33,178 nucleotides of DNA from an uncultured Elusimicrobium sp. (GTDB lineage: Bacteria; Elusimicrobiota; Elusimicrobia; Elusimicrobiales; Elusimicrobiaceae), in the NCBI GenBank assembly GCA_902794125.1, contig CADBFX010000021.1:1-33178 (forward strand). The letters run 5' to 3'. Of the stretch, positions 7,591 to 16,002 are shown in pieces. The position numbers were made by a program, and so were the translations under genes. The notes under the pieces were generated by a model that was given only the letters and a program-made list of their open reading frames with translations, ran no database searches and was not told the DNA's origin. Numbering within the stretch: the stretch's first letter is position 1; every line of letters starts with the position of its first letter.

Positions 7591-7631
7591 AAAAAAGCAC
7601 AACAGCCGGGTTTTGGCTGTTGTGCTTTTTT
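7591..7631 (-). terminator. strong intrinsic terminator after gpmI
   Basis: A perfect 17-bp stem, AAAAAAGCACAACAGCC (7591-7607) with its complement (7615-7631), closes a 7-base loop and supplies its own T run on the minus strand. It starts 9 bases past the gpmI stop. Confidence 0.95.
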
Positions 7632-7640
7632 GATTTGTTT

Positions 7641-9203
7641 TTATTTACTATGTTTGGCAATTAAACTCTTAGCCGTCATATCGGCCGGTTTTTCAATTCC
7701 CATTACATCTAACACGGTTACGGCAATATCACCCAAATTACCGGTGGGTTGCATTTGAGCGTGCAGGTCTTCTTTATTTAAATAAATAAAGTCCACCAAG
7801 TTCGTGGTGTGCGCCGTTTTGGGCATATTGATTTTTTCGTCCCACATTTCTTCGGCGTTACCGTGGTCAGCCGTAATAAACACTGCGTAATCTTTTGCTA
7901 GGGCCGCTTCGGTAACCGCTCCGGTGCATTCATCTACTACTTCCACGGCTTTGATGACCGATTTTAAATTCCCGGTGTGACCTACCATATCGCAGTTGGC
8001 AAAGTTAATGACGATAAAATCGTACTTGCCGCTGGCGATTTGGGCCAAGGCTTCGTCTTTAACGATATACGCTTCCATTTCCGGGTGTTCGGCAAAAGTA
8101 GCCGGATCAAAGCGGCCTTTCTTTTCAATGCGGTCTTCCCCCGGGTACGGCTTAATAAGTTTACCGTTAAAGAAGGAAGTAACGTGTTTAAATTTTTGCG
8201 TTTCGGCCAAGCGTAATTGTTTAAGCCCGGCTTTGGAAATCACTTCGCCCAGCAGATTATCCATACCGCCGCCGTCCGTCATAGAAGGAAGTGCGTTATA
8301 CGGGAAGGCGTCATAGTATTTCGTGAGCCCGCAATATACGCACGGCACGCGCGTACCGCGGTTCTTGCCCGGGTAATCATCATCAATAAACGCGCGGGTG
8401 AGTTGAATGGCGCGGTCTTGGCGGAAGTTAAAGAAAATAACGGACGAATTTTCTTCCATGCCTTTGTAATCGCCTAAAACGGTCGGCGGGATATATTCAT
8501 CCACCATCGGGCCGCCATCCGGTGTTTTTAGGGTTTTGTAATCTTCGGCCACTACTGCTTCGGCCGTAGTGCCGTGCAACCCTTGTGCGCGAACAATTAA
8601 ATTGTAGGCCTTATCGGTCAAGTTCCAATCTTCACCGCGGTCCATGGCGTAGTAACGACCTTGAATGGTGGCAATTTTACCGGCACCCGCTTGTTTCATG
8701 ACTTCTTCTAAGGTGCGGATATAGCCAATAGAACTTTGCGGTGGCGTATCGCGTCCATCAGAGAAAAAGTGTACATAAATTTCTTTAATGCCTTTTTGCG
8801 CGGCAAAATTAATAATGGCGTGCAGATGATCTTGGTGGGCATGGACCCCTTCGTCCTGCACTAGCCCCATAATATGAAGCGGCTTGTGATTATTTATACA
8901 GTTATCAATACAAGCGGCAAACGGAGCCGATTTAAATAAAGAACCGTCTTCAATCGTATCTTTTAAGCGTTTGAGTTCCTGGATCACAATACGGCCTGCC
9001 CCCATATTGAGGTGGCCTACTTCGCTGGAACCCATATATCCGGCCGGAAGACCTACTTGTTCGCCGGATGCTTCAATTTGAGTGTGCGGATAGTTGGCTA
9101 AATACTTCGTAATATTTGGAATTTTAGCATTGCTAACTGCATTGTACGGCCCTGCTTTCGCATTCCCCCAACCGTCGCGGATAATTAAAACTACTTTTTT
9201 CAT
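7641..9203 (-). CDS. gpmI: 2,3-bisphosphoglycerate-independent phosphoglycerate mutase
   Basis: This 520-residue metalloenzyme interconverts 3- and 2-phosphoglycerate in glycolysis and gluconeogenesis. The metal-binding start is VVLIIRDGWG, and the phosphoserine nucleophile is the second serine of GSSEVGHLNMGAGR (residue 60). Other family motifs are HAHQDHLHA, FSDGRDTPP, FITADHGNAEEM and KTAHTTNLVDF. I chose the ATG at 9203 because AGGAG lies 8 bases upstream of it, while the ATG at 9209 is only about 2 bases from it. The start overlaps the stop of the exonuclease gene as ATGA, so the two are translationally coupled. A strong terminator follows. Confidence 0.97.
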   Translation of the reverse strand: MKKVVLIIRDGWGNAKAGPYNAVSNAKIPNITKYLANYPHTQIEASGEQVGLPAGYMGSSEVGHLNMGAGRIVIQELKRLKDTIEDGSLFKSAPFAACIDNCINNHKPLHIMGLVQDEGVHAHQDHLHAIINFAAQKGIKEIYVHFFSDGRDTPPQSSIGYIRTLEEVMKQAGAGKIATIQGRYYAMDRGEDWNLTDKAYNLIVRAQGLHGTTAEAVVAEDYKTLKTPDGGPMVDEYIPPTVLGDYKGMEENSSVIFFNFRQDRAIQLTRAFIDDDYPGKNRGTRVPCVYCGLTKYYDAFPYNALPSMTDGGGMDNLLGEVISKAGLKQLRLAETQKFKHVTSFFNGKLIKPYPGEDRIEKKGRFDPATFAEHPEMEAYIVKDEALAQIASGKYDFIVINFANCDMVGHTGNLKSVIKAVEVVDECTGAVTEAALAKDYAVFITADHGNAEEMWDEKINMPKTAHTTNLVDFIYLNKEDLHAQMQPTGNLGDIAVTVLDVMGIEKPADMTAKSLIAKHSK

Positions 9204-9808
9204 AAACATGTCTCCTTTTTTACTAATAAATCTTTCCAGCGTTTACATTGAAATTCATTTAATTGTTCCAAGGTACAAACGCCTTCTTTTCCCAACGTTT
9301 GCAGGAAATAATACAAAATCTGTTCGGCCATTTTGGTATCTGCCATGGCCCGGTGCCACCCTTCACAACTAATCCCCAGCGTACTGGCAATATTACCCAA
9401 GCGGTTGCTTTCAAACCGACCGCTTTTGCGCGCCAATTTGAGGGTATCAATCACCGGATACGGCGGAAAATTCATTCCGCACGCTTCAAACTCGGCTTTT
9501 AAAAACGAGAGGTCAAAATCTGCATTATGCGCCACCAACACGCACCCGTCCAACAAACCGATAAGCCGCGGTAATATGTCCGCAAAAATAGGGGCATCTT
9601 TTACCATTTCGTTGGTAATGCCGTGGATGGCAATCACTTCAGGTAGCATGGGAATTTGAGGGTTCAGTAGCGTGGAAAATTCTTCTATTACTTTCCCGTT
9701 TTGGGAAACCGATACAGCCAATTCGCAGATTTTACCACCTTGTGTGGCATAGAGTCCGGTTGTTTCGGTATCTAAACAAGCAAATTTGATATCTGTTAAA
9801 TTTGTCAT
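9200..9808 (-). CDS. DnaQ-like 3'-5' exonuclease (DEDDh family)
   Basis: This 202-residue protein has an RNase H-like exonuclease fold. The catalytic residues of the DEDDh group are visible: Asp and Glu in CLDTETTGL, Asp in AHNADFDLSFL, and His and Asp in HRAMADTKMA. Related proteins are the epsilon proofreading subunit, the PolC exonuclease domain and free-standing DNases. No polymerase-binding clamp motif is obvious, so whether this is the proofreading subunit is open. The ATG at 9808 is one base after the stop of the upstream membrane protein (TAATATG). Its end overlaps gpmI by 4 bases. Confidence 0.9.
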   Translation of the reverse strand: MTNLTDIKFACLDTETTGLYATQGGKICELAVSVSQNGKVIEEFSTLLNPQIPMLPEVIAIHGITNEMVKDAPIFADILPRLIGLLDGCVLVAHNADFDLSFLKAEFEACGMNFPPYPVIDTLKLARKSGRFESNRLGNIASTLGISCEGWHRAMADTKMAEQILYYFLQTLGKEGVCTLEQLNEFQCKRWKDLLVKKETCL

Positions 9809-9809
9809 A

Positions 9810-10520
9810 TTAAATTAAGAAAAAGCGCAGACGCACCAAAAATCCGAAGAATACGGCTCCCCCAATCCCTACATAAAAAGCAAACCGGGATACGTCCAAT
9901 AACCGGATGCGCCGCGCATAAAGGCATGCTCCCAACCATACCAGCAAAAGTACCACCCACCGCCAACCGGGCAGCAACATGATAAGAAAGAAGATCGCAC
10001 GTGCCATCATGAGCATCCATTGTTCATCAAAGGAAGGATAATCCCGTCCATAGCGGTCTTGTTCAATGGTAAAAATACACCGTTCCAACACGCGGGTTGT
10101 TAATACCATCCCTACCGTAAAAATAATCCAAGGTTCGGCAAAAAAGTTGCCGGTTTCATATAACACATAGAAGGGAACACACAAAAACAGAAAAAGTAGA
10201 TTAACAAACGTTCTTAGAAAGAAAGATAAGAAATAACCGTATTTAATTTTCCCGCCAAAATCAAAAAACCGGGAAGAAAACGCGGAAAACAAGGCAATTA
10301 GCGGAATAACCGCCCACCCCGGCAAATGGATAAGCTCCAGCAGCGGCCAACGCATAGTTAAATAGCCGTAACACAACCCATAGGCCAACACCAAAAACAA
10401 GCCTACTTGCCAAGCCAACCGCTTGTTGCGGTTTTGGGGGCTCCAAAAGTCAGCCGAGCGAAAACCTAAAATAAAATCTGTTAAAAAATAAGATAAAAAT
10501 AAACGCCAAAATACAATCAT
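9810..10520 (-). CDS. polytopic membrane protein of unknown function
   Basis: This 236-residue protein is very hydrophobic, with about six membrane segments. It starts MIVFWRLFLSYFLTDFILGF, and the LxxxFLTDFILG opening resembles DUF3307-type membrane proteins, but I am not confident of that family. A loop between the later helices carries polar and charged residues (TIEQDRYGRDYPSFDEQW). The ATG overlaps the stop of the histidine kinase gene as ATGA, with AGGAG 6 bases upstream, so kinase and membrane protein are made together. A role in sensing or envelope maintenance can only be guessed from that coupling. Confidence 0.85.
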   Translation of the reverse strand: MIVFWRLFLSYFLTDFILGFRSADFWSPQNRNKRLAWQVGLFLVLAYGLCYGYLTMRWPLLELIHLPGWAVIPLIALFSAFSSRFFDFGGKIKYGYFLSFFLRTFVNLLFLFLCVPFYVLYETGNFFAEPWIIFTVGMVLTTRVLERCIFTIEQDRYGRDYPSFDEQWMLMMARAIFFLIMLLPGWRWVVLLLVWLGACLYARRIRLLDVSRFAFYVGIGGAVFFGFLVRLRFFLI

Positions 10521-12226
10521 TTTGTCTCCTTAGGCAGTGTAATCGTAAACGAACTGCCTTCCCCGGGTTTACTGCTTACGTCCAAGGTTCCGCCGTGAGC
10601 TTCTATAATTTGACGGCTGATAAAAAGCCCCAAACCGTAACCCGGCTTATCTGTATGCACTTGGTGAAACTTTTGAAATAAGCCCTTTACTTCTTGCAGG
10701 GTCATGCCGATACCGCTATCCGCTACTGTAATATGATAGCAAGTTTCATCCTGCGTTGTGGCTAAACGCACAAATCCTTTTTCGGTAAATTTAATAGCAT
10801 TAGAAAGCAAATTGGTAAGCACACGTTGGAAAAGTTTCGGGTCTGCCGATAAGTGGATGGGCTCGCCGCTAACCGTAAGTTCTAATCCTTTTTCTTGGGC
10901 GGTAGGCCGCAACGAATCGGCCGCTTGTTGCGCCAAGGCAAGAATATCTACATTTTCTTTTTGAGGCGTCATTACCCCGGCTTGGATACGGGATACATCC
11001 AGCACATCTTCTAACAGGGTGGATAAATTACGGGCGGCCTGGTTCATGAGGTCCAAATATTGTTTCTTTTCTTCTTCGGTCACTTTTCCGCTTTGTAAAA
11101 TGTACAGATACCCCTGCAAGCCAAGTAGCGGCGCACGCAAATCATGCGCCACGGCACGGAAAACTTGCTCCTTCATCTCGCTAACTTGTTGCTCCAATTG
11201 CAAGACTTGATAATCTTTCAAATCAACGGTCATCTTATTAAAATCAGCAATGAGTTGCTTAAATTCCCCCCAGCCGATTTCTTCGTCAATTTTCTCATCA
11301 AAATTTCCATGGCTGACTTCGTTGGCCGCGTGGGAAAGAGCCCCAATCGGCTCGCCCAACCGCTCGGCAAACGTAAGCGCCGCAAAATAAGAAAGCGTGG
11401 CAATCGTAAGCACAAAAAGTGCCAAAATGATATTGGTGTAATAGATACTGCGGTACGCTTCCCGCTTGGGTTGTAGCACCGCCACATACGCCCCCAAAAC
11501 CGGCGAGGCGGCATACGCCCCAACGTACGATTCCTGCGGTGTTTTTAAATTTTTAATCAGGTGCGAGGTATTGGAAAAATAATCTTTTAAAGCTTGCGTA
11601 TCAAAGGCAGGTTTGTATTGGTACGGATCTGCATACACTTGGCCTTCTTGGTCCACAATATAAATGCGTCCTTCTATCCCAATGCGTTGCTCTTGCACGC
11701 GCGCCAAAAAGCTAAAGAAACTTAAAATCCCGTATAAATAATCTCCGTTGGAAAGCGGATAAATAAATTCGCTAATCGGCCGCCCGTTTACCACATCAAA
11801 ACTGCTAACCGACACCCGCCGGCTGGCTGCTAGAGCCGCCAAAGAAGGATCGTCCTCCAAATTAATAGTGGGCAACTGCGCAAGCACTTGTTTATCCCCC
11901 GCGCGGTATAATTCTTTACCCTTGGAAGACAATACTGCCAACATTAAAAAATCCGGGTTAGCCGTTAAAGCCTCACGCAACAGGGGTTGTGGGTTTTTTT
12001 TCTGTTGTAAATATTCGGAAACGGTTTGGCTAAACGCCAAGCGCCACGTCAAATCTTCTATGTGTTGATTCATAGAAGAAGAAACGATTTGCGCCAAATT
12101 GGAATGTGTTTCCAAAATTGTATCTTTCAAATGCAGTTGGTAATAGGCCAGCAGTAACATCATGGGCACAAACGGCACCAGCACTACCACCAAAAACATT
12201 TTTATTAGTTTAGAAAATAAAGACAT
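10517..12226 (-). CDS. membrane sensor histidine kinase
   Basis: This is a 569-residue two-component sensor. From the N-terminus it has a membrane helix (about 8-28), a large extracytoplasmic sensor region of Cache-like size (about 30-260), a second helix (about 265-288) and a HAMP-like linker. The HisKA dimerisation domain has the phospho-acceptor H361 in FRAVAHDLRAPL, and the HATPase domain has NLLSNAIKF, DSGIGM and GYGLGLF. I chose the ATG at 12226 (MSLFSKLIKMF), which has GAGGG just upstream; a longer frame to 12283 runs through the promoter. No response regulator is in the window. It heads the coupled chain kinase, membrane protein, exonuclease, gpmI. Confidence 0.94.
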   Translation of the reverse strand: MSLFSKLIKMFLVVVLVPFVPMMLLLAYYQLHLKDTILETHSNLAQIVSSSMNQHIEDLTWRLAFSQTVSEYLQQKKNPQPLLREALTANPDFLMLAVLSSKGKELYRAGDKQVLAQLPTINLEDDPSLAALAASRRVSVSSFDVVNGRPISEFIYPLSNGDYLYGILSFFSFLARVQEQRIGIEGRIYIVDQEGQVYADPYQYKPAFDTQALKDYFSNTSHLIKNLKTPQESYVGAYAASPVLGAYVAVLQPKREAYRSIYYTNIILALFVLTIATLSYFAALTFAERLGEPIGALSHAANEVSHGNFDEKIDEEIGWGEFKQLIADFNKMTVDLKDYQVLQLEQQVSEMKEQVFRAVAHDLRAPLLGLQGYLYILQSGKVTEEEKKQYLDLMNQAARNLSTLLEDVLDVSRIQAGVMTPQKENVDILALAQQAADSLRPTAQEKGLELTVSGEPIHLSADPKLFQRVLTNLLSNAIKFTEKGFVRLATTQDETCYHITVADSGIGMTLQEVKGLFQKFHQVHTDKPGYGLGLFISRQIIEAHGGTLDVSSKPGEGSSFTITLPKETK

Positions 12227-12242
12227 AATCCCTCTTATCTTT

Positions 12243-12251
12243 ATTATATCA
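12243..12251 (-). promoter_or_regulatory. extended -10 promoter of the kinase operon
   Basis: The minus strand has TGATATAAT, a perfect -10 with TGn extension. It sits between the etfA terminator and the kinase ATG, giving a leader of about 10 bases that contains the GAGGG ribosome site. Confidence 0.65.
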
Positions 12252-12271
12252 ATTCGTAGGGAAAAACATAA

Positions 12272-12301
12272 AAAATCCCCCACTTTTTTGTAGGGGATTT
12301 T
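12272..12301 (-). terminator. intrinsic terminator after etfA
   Basis: AAAATCCCC (from 12272) pairs with GGGGATTTT (to 12301), with a partly paired loop, and a T-rich stretch follows on the minus strand. It lies about 20 bases past the etfA stop. Confidence 0.85.
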
Positions 12302-12319
12302 AACTAAAAACCAACCAAA

Positions 12320-13513
12320 TTATTTTTTATTGGCTTTTATCTGTTCTAAAATACGCGGCAGGATTTGCGAAGCATCCCCCACTAAACCGTATTTGCAGAC
12401 ATTGAAAATAGGTGCATTGGCATCTTTGTTAATACCAATAATCACGTCGCTATGTTCCATCCCTACTACGTGTTGCACCGCGCCGGAAATTCCGCACGCC
12501 ACGTACAACTTAGCAGAAACGGTTACACCGCTCTGGCCGACTTGTTGTTCTTTGGGTTTGAGCCCCAAATCAATAGCCGCACGGGAGGCACCTACCGCCC
12601 CGCCCAATTCTCCGGCTAATGTTTCCAACAAATCAAACCCGGCTTTATTTTTCATACCGCGTCCGCCGGCAATAACTACTTCGGCCTCATCTAACTTCAT
12701 GCCGGAAGCAGGCGGATTCATCTGCGTGCTGATAATGCGCACTTTAGCCGCTTGCGGCGAAACCGCTACCGCCTCTTTTACAATGATTGCCATGCGGCCG
12801 GGGGTTGTCACTACCTTTTTAAATACGTTTGGACGGACAGTGGACATTTGCGGGCGATAGTCCGGGCATTTAATATCAGCCATAATGTTGCCGCCAAACG
12901 CCGGACGGGTTTGAATTAAATTACCTTCCTTAATAGAAAGGCCCGTGCAGTCTGCCGTTAAACCTACGAACAATTCCGAAGAAATCCGCGGCGACAAATC
13001 GCGTCCGATATAGGTGGAAGGATACAAAACAACGCTGGGCAAGTACTTTTTAATCAGCGTAACCATGGCGTTAGCATAGGCAGCCGTATTATAGCGCGCA
13101 TAAGCCGGGCCTTCCACAGCATAAATTTTATCCGTTCCGTATTGGGAAAGTTCCGCGAAATACGGTTGCAAATTATTACCGATAATTACGGCACATAATT
13201 CTTCGCCCAATTGGTTGGCCAGTTCGCGCCCTTTGGATAAGAGTTCAAAACCTACCGGGCGCACACTTTGCATTTGACCATTATCGGAAATTTCAATAAA
13301 TACCCAAACGCCCTTATAGGCGGACAAATCTTTTTTAGCCGCCCCGGCAGCCGGCAAAGATAACGCCTTGACCGGGCATTGGCTGACGCACGCCCCACAC
13401 ATGGTGCACGCAGCAGACGGAACTGCTTTGCGATTTACTAAAGAGAGCGCCCCGAACGGACACACCGTGGTGCATTTACCGCACCCTACGCATTTTTCGG
13501 AAACTTGAATCAT
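12320..13513 (-). CDS. etfA: electron transfer flavoprotein alpha subunit with N-terminal 2[4Fe-4S] ferredoxin domain
   Basis: The first 55 residues are a ferredoxin domain with two cysteine clusters, CVGCGKCTTVCP (8-19) and CTMCGACVSQCP (36-47). The rest (about 70-397) is an EtfA with the FAD-binding C-terminal part, including VVIAGGRGMKN and VGQSGVTVSAKLYVACGISG. With EtfB it passes electrons to or from an acyl-CoA dehydrogenase. EtfA proteins with extra iron-sulfur domains are known from anaerobes, for instance CarE of the caffeyl-CoA reductase, where flavin-based electron bifurcation occurs. Bifurcation here is inferred. The ATG overlaps the etfB stop as ATGA, and a terminator follows. 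Confidence 0.95.
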   Translation of the reverse strand: MIQVSEKCVGCGKCTTVCPFGALSLVNRKAVPSAACTMCGACVSQCPVKALSLPAAGAAKKDLSAYKGVWVFIEISDNGQMQSVRPVGFELLSKGRELANQLGEELCAVIIGNNLQPYFAELSQYGTDKIYAVEGPAYARYNTAAYANAMVTLIKKYLPSVVLYPSTYIGRDLSPRISSELFVGLTADCTGLSIKEGNLIQTRPAFGGNIMADIKCPDYRPQMSTVRPNVFKKVVTTPGRMAIIVKEAVAVSPQAAKVRIISTQMNPPASGMKLDEAEVVIAGGRGMKNKAGFDLLETLAGELGGAVGASRAAIDLGLKPKEQQVGQSGVTVSAKLYVACGISGAVQHVVGMEHSDVIIGINKDANAPIFNVCKYGLVGDASQILPRILEQIKANKK

Positions 13514-14298
13514 TTGAGCACACTCTCCTTTTTCAAAATCTCAATAAATTTATTGGCTAATTCCGCAGCAGAGCCGGAGAACATTTCCCCTTTTTGGCGG
13601 GCCGGCGGCGGGAAGATGCGGTCCACGCGTGTGGGTGAACCGTTAAGCCCCAATTTGTTGGGATCCGCACCGATATCGGCAGCGGTCCAAACGTGAATCG
13701 TTTTATCTTGCGCTTTGTGAGCCGCCAAGAAAGACGGATACTTAGCCGCATAATCTACCGGCATCGTCATAGTGACCAGCACCGGCAAATCGGCTTCCAA
13801 AATTTGGTGCCCGCCTTCAATCAGTTTTTTAACTACAATCTGATTGCCGTTTGCATCAATAGATTCGCAGAACGTAATTTGAGGAATCCCTAAATGATAC
13901 GCAATACCTGGCCCGGTTTGGGCGGTATCACCGTCAATAGCCATTTGCCCGCAAAGAATCAAATCATACTGGCCGATTTTTTTAACCGCGGTAGCAAGCG
14001 CGTAAGAAGTGGCCCAGGTGTCCGAACCGGCAAAAGCCCGGTCGGAAAGGAGAACCCCTTCATCGGCACCCAGCGCCAACCCTAAGCGAAGCACGGCCGT
14101 AGCTTGGTTGGGCCCCATGGACAAAAGTGTAATCTTGGCACCGGTTTTGGCTTTAATTTCTAACGCACGTTCCAAGGCAAAATGGTCGTACGGGTTTAAA
14201 ATGCTGGGTACGCCCGCGCGGATGAGCGTGCCGGTTTTCGGGTCTACTTTTACTTGGGTAGAATCGGGAACTTGTTTAATACATACAATAATGTTCAT
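13510..14298 (-). CDS. etfB: electron transfer flavoprotein beta subunit
   Basis: This 262-residue EtfB begins MNIIVCIKQVPDSTQVKVDP. It has the adenine-nucleotide-binding segments LICGQMAIDGDTAQTGPGIA and ALGADEGVLLSDRAFAGSD. The middle stretch NPYDHFALERALEIK is typical of the family. It forms a dimer with EtfA; in bifurcating Etf proteins the beta subunit holds the second FAD. The ATG at 14298 is 9 bases past the acyl-CoA dehydrogenase stop, with AGGA as ribosome site. The stop overlaps the etfA start. Confidence 0.96.
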   Translation of the reverse strand: MNIIVCIKQVPDSTQVKVDPKTGTLIRAGVPSILNPYDHFALERALEIKAKTGAKITLLSMGPNQATAVLRLGLALGADEGVLLSDRAFAGSDTWATSYALATAVKKIGQYDLILCGQMAIDGDTAQTGPGIAYHLGIPQITFCESIDANGNQIVVKKLIEGGHQILEADLPVLVTMTMPVDYAAKYPSFLAAHKAQDKTIHVWTAADIGADPNKLGLNGSPTRVDRIFPPPARQKGEMFSGSAAELANKFIEILKKESVLK

Positions 14299-14307
14299 GC
14301 GATTATC

Positions 14308-15890
14308 CTATTTTTTGAAAATTTCTCTGAGTTTGGCGGAAACCGTGTCCATATCTTCAATGAGTCCGCGCATTTTGTCTTCAATAGCGGTTAAGTTAAT
14401 AGCCGCGCTGACTTCCGCCGTGTTGATAGCCGGGCAGGTGCCTAAAATCAGGCGTAAGCCCTCGCTGGCGGTTTTAAACGCACTTTGGCGCGCATTAACG
14501 CGGGCCATCGTGGACAAGGTGGCAATATCAAAGCGGCTGCCTTCCGTTACGCGTTTGTTGGCACATTCGCGTGTAAATACAGCGGCCACTTCCATCTCGC
14601 TAATCAAATCACCCAACATAAAGGTAACATATTGATGGCGGGTGAGTTTGTTAGCGCGGCAATCGTCTAGCACGCGTGCCAACGCTCTGAAGCCCAAGGC
14701 CACGCTGTCGGCACCCACATCCGGGTGTTGAGCGTGCAAGGCATCAAACTCGGCCGCTTGGTTGATATAGTATTGCCCACGCGATTTTAAATGTTCCTGC
14801 CAGCGTCCGCGGAAAATTGTCATTTCCAACACTTCGCTGGTACCTTCATAAATGCAGGTAATTTTAACATCGCGTTTGATTTTTTCTACAGAAAATTCTT
14901 TCGTATAGCCAAATCCGCCCATGGCTTGGATTGCATCTTCGGCGGCTTTGTTGCCCGATTCGGTAGCATAGTCCAGTCAATATACGCACGCGCCGCTTCA
15001 AAGCGTACATAATGCGGCGTGATAAGTTTGAGCATGAAGCCCTGTTTTTCGGCTAACGGGCCTCCGGCTTGGATACGTTGTTGGGCATAGGTTAAAGCAG
15101 TCTCTACCGCTTCTTCACCGCCGCCTAAACCAAACGCGGCTACCATTAAACGTGTATAGCCAAATACGGCTTGGGCTTGTAAGAACCCTTGCCCTTCCTT
15201 TAAACCGATTAAATTTTCTGCCGGCACGTATACTTCGTCAAACGCGAGCCCGGCCGTGTTGGACAGGCGAATTCCGTGTTTGTCTTCGTGTGCATCTTGC
15301 GTAAAGCCGGGGGTTCCTTTTTCCACGATAAACCAAGACGGACCGCCCGGAGCCAGCGCGAGCACCGTGTAAATATCGGCTACGCCGCCGTTAGAAATCC
15401 ACATTTTACTGCCGGTAATCTTATATCCCACGACTTTGCCGTCTTTAATGACGTGTTCCGCGCGGGTACGCAAGGAAACTAAGTCGCTCCCGGCATCGGC
15501 TTCCGTTGCGCCGTAGGCCACAAGTTTATTTTCGTGCGCAATCTTTTTAAACCATTTTGCTTTCTGTTCCGGCGTGCCGCCCACATTTAAGGGGTCACTG
15601 CCCAAGAAGGTAGCAAATACGCCGGTAGCGATCCCCAAATCTATGCGGGCCAATTGTTCGCACACGCGGTAGATTTCGGTTGTTTGGCCGCCTAAGCCGC
15701 CGTATTCTTCGGGAATAAGTAAAAGGTGTACACCGAGGATATCATGGTCGTACATTTCTTTTAAAATGTCTAACGGAATTTCGTTTTTAGCATCGTGTTC
15801 GCGAATCAAATTAAACGAAATCCGGTTTTTTGCATATTGTTTCAAACTGTCCAGCATGAGGTTGCGGGTAGTTAGATCGTTTTTAGCCAT
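14308..15890 (-). pseudogene. acyl-CoA dehydrogenase, reading frame broken in the C-terminal half
   Basis: The first part (ATG 15890 to about 14978) is a good acyl-CoA dehydrogenase. It has PEEYGGLGGQ, AYGATEADAGSDLVSLRT, GSKMWISNGGVAD and GEEAVETALTYAQQRIQ. After ARAYIDW the frame is lost. The continuing protein appears in another frame as YATESGNKAAEDAIQAMGGF, FGYTKEFSVEKIKRDVKI and YEGTSEVLEMTIFRG, plus the C-terminal extension of the long ETF-linked type. From start to stop is 1583 bases, one base short of a whole number of codons. In relatives I recall, the helix between YIDW and the ATESGNKAAEDAIQ part is about 15-20 residues longer, so a stretch of 3k+1 bases appears missing near 14967-14978. 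The gene leads the etfBA operon and would oxidise or reduce acyl-CoA. Confidence 0.85.
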
Positions 15891-15921
15891 TGATTAGGTT
15901 CTCCAAATACAATATAAATAT

Positions 15922-15927
15922 ATTATA
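15922..15927 (-). promoter_or_regulatory. -10 box of the acd-etfBA operon
   Basis: A perfect TATAAT on the minus strand lies 31 bases upstream of the acd ATG, with a GGAG ribosome site between them. No good -35 is seen at 17 bases. Confidence 0.5.
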
Positions 15928-15968
15928 CAAAAAATATGAGTGAAACTTTCTGTACCCCGTTCTGCCCT

Positions 15969-15996
15969 TTTTTAGAAATTGAAAAAAAGGTACAAT
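15969..15996 (+). promoter_or_regulatory. promoter of the YejM-like gene, leaderless type
   Basis: TACAAT (15991-15996) ends exactly 6 bases before the ATG at 16003, so transcription would start at the start codon. A weak TTTTTA lies 16 bases upstream. The block AAAAAGGTACAAT resembles AAAAAGGTATAAT in front of the HIT gene. Confidence 0.45.
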
Positions 15997-16002
15997 ATAA
16001 GT

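Noticed and set aside
7577-7660. N-terminal extension of the DUF167 protein to 7660
   Set aside because: It would be translated from the gpmI terminator stem and the end of gpmI; the family start is the ATG at 7576.
14009-14635. Plus-strand open frame (208 codons) opposite etfB and acd
   Set aside because: Both genes underneath are well supported; the plus-strand product has no recognisable features.
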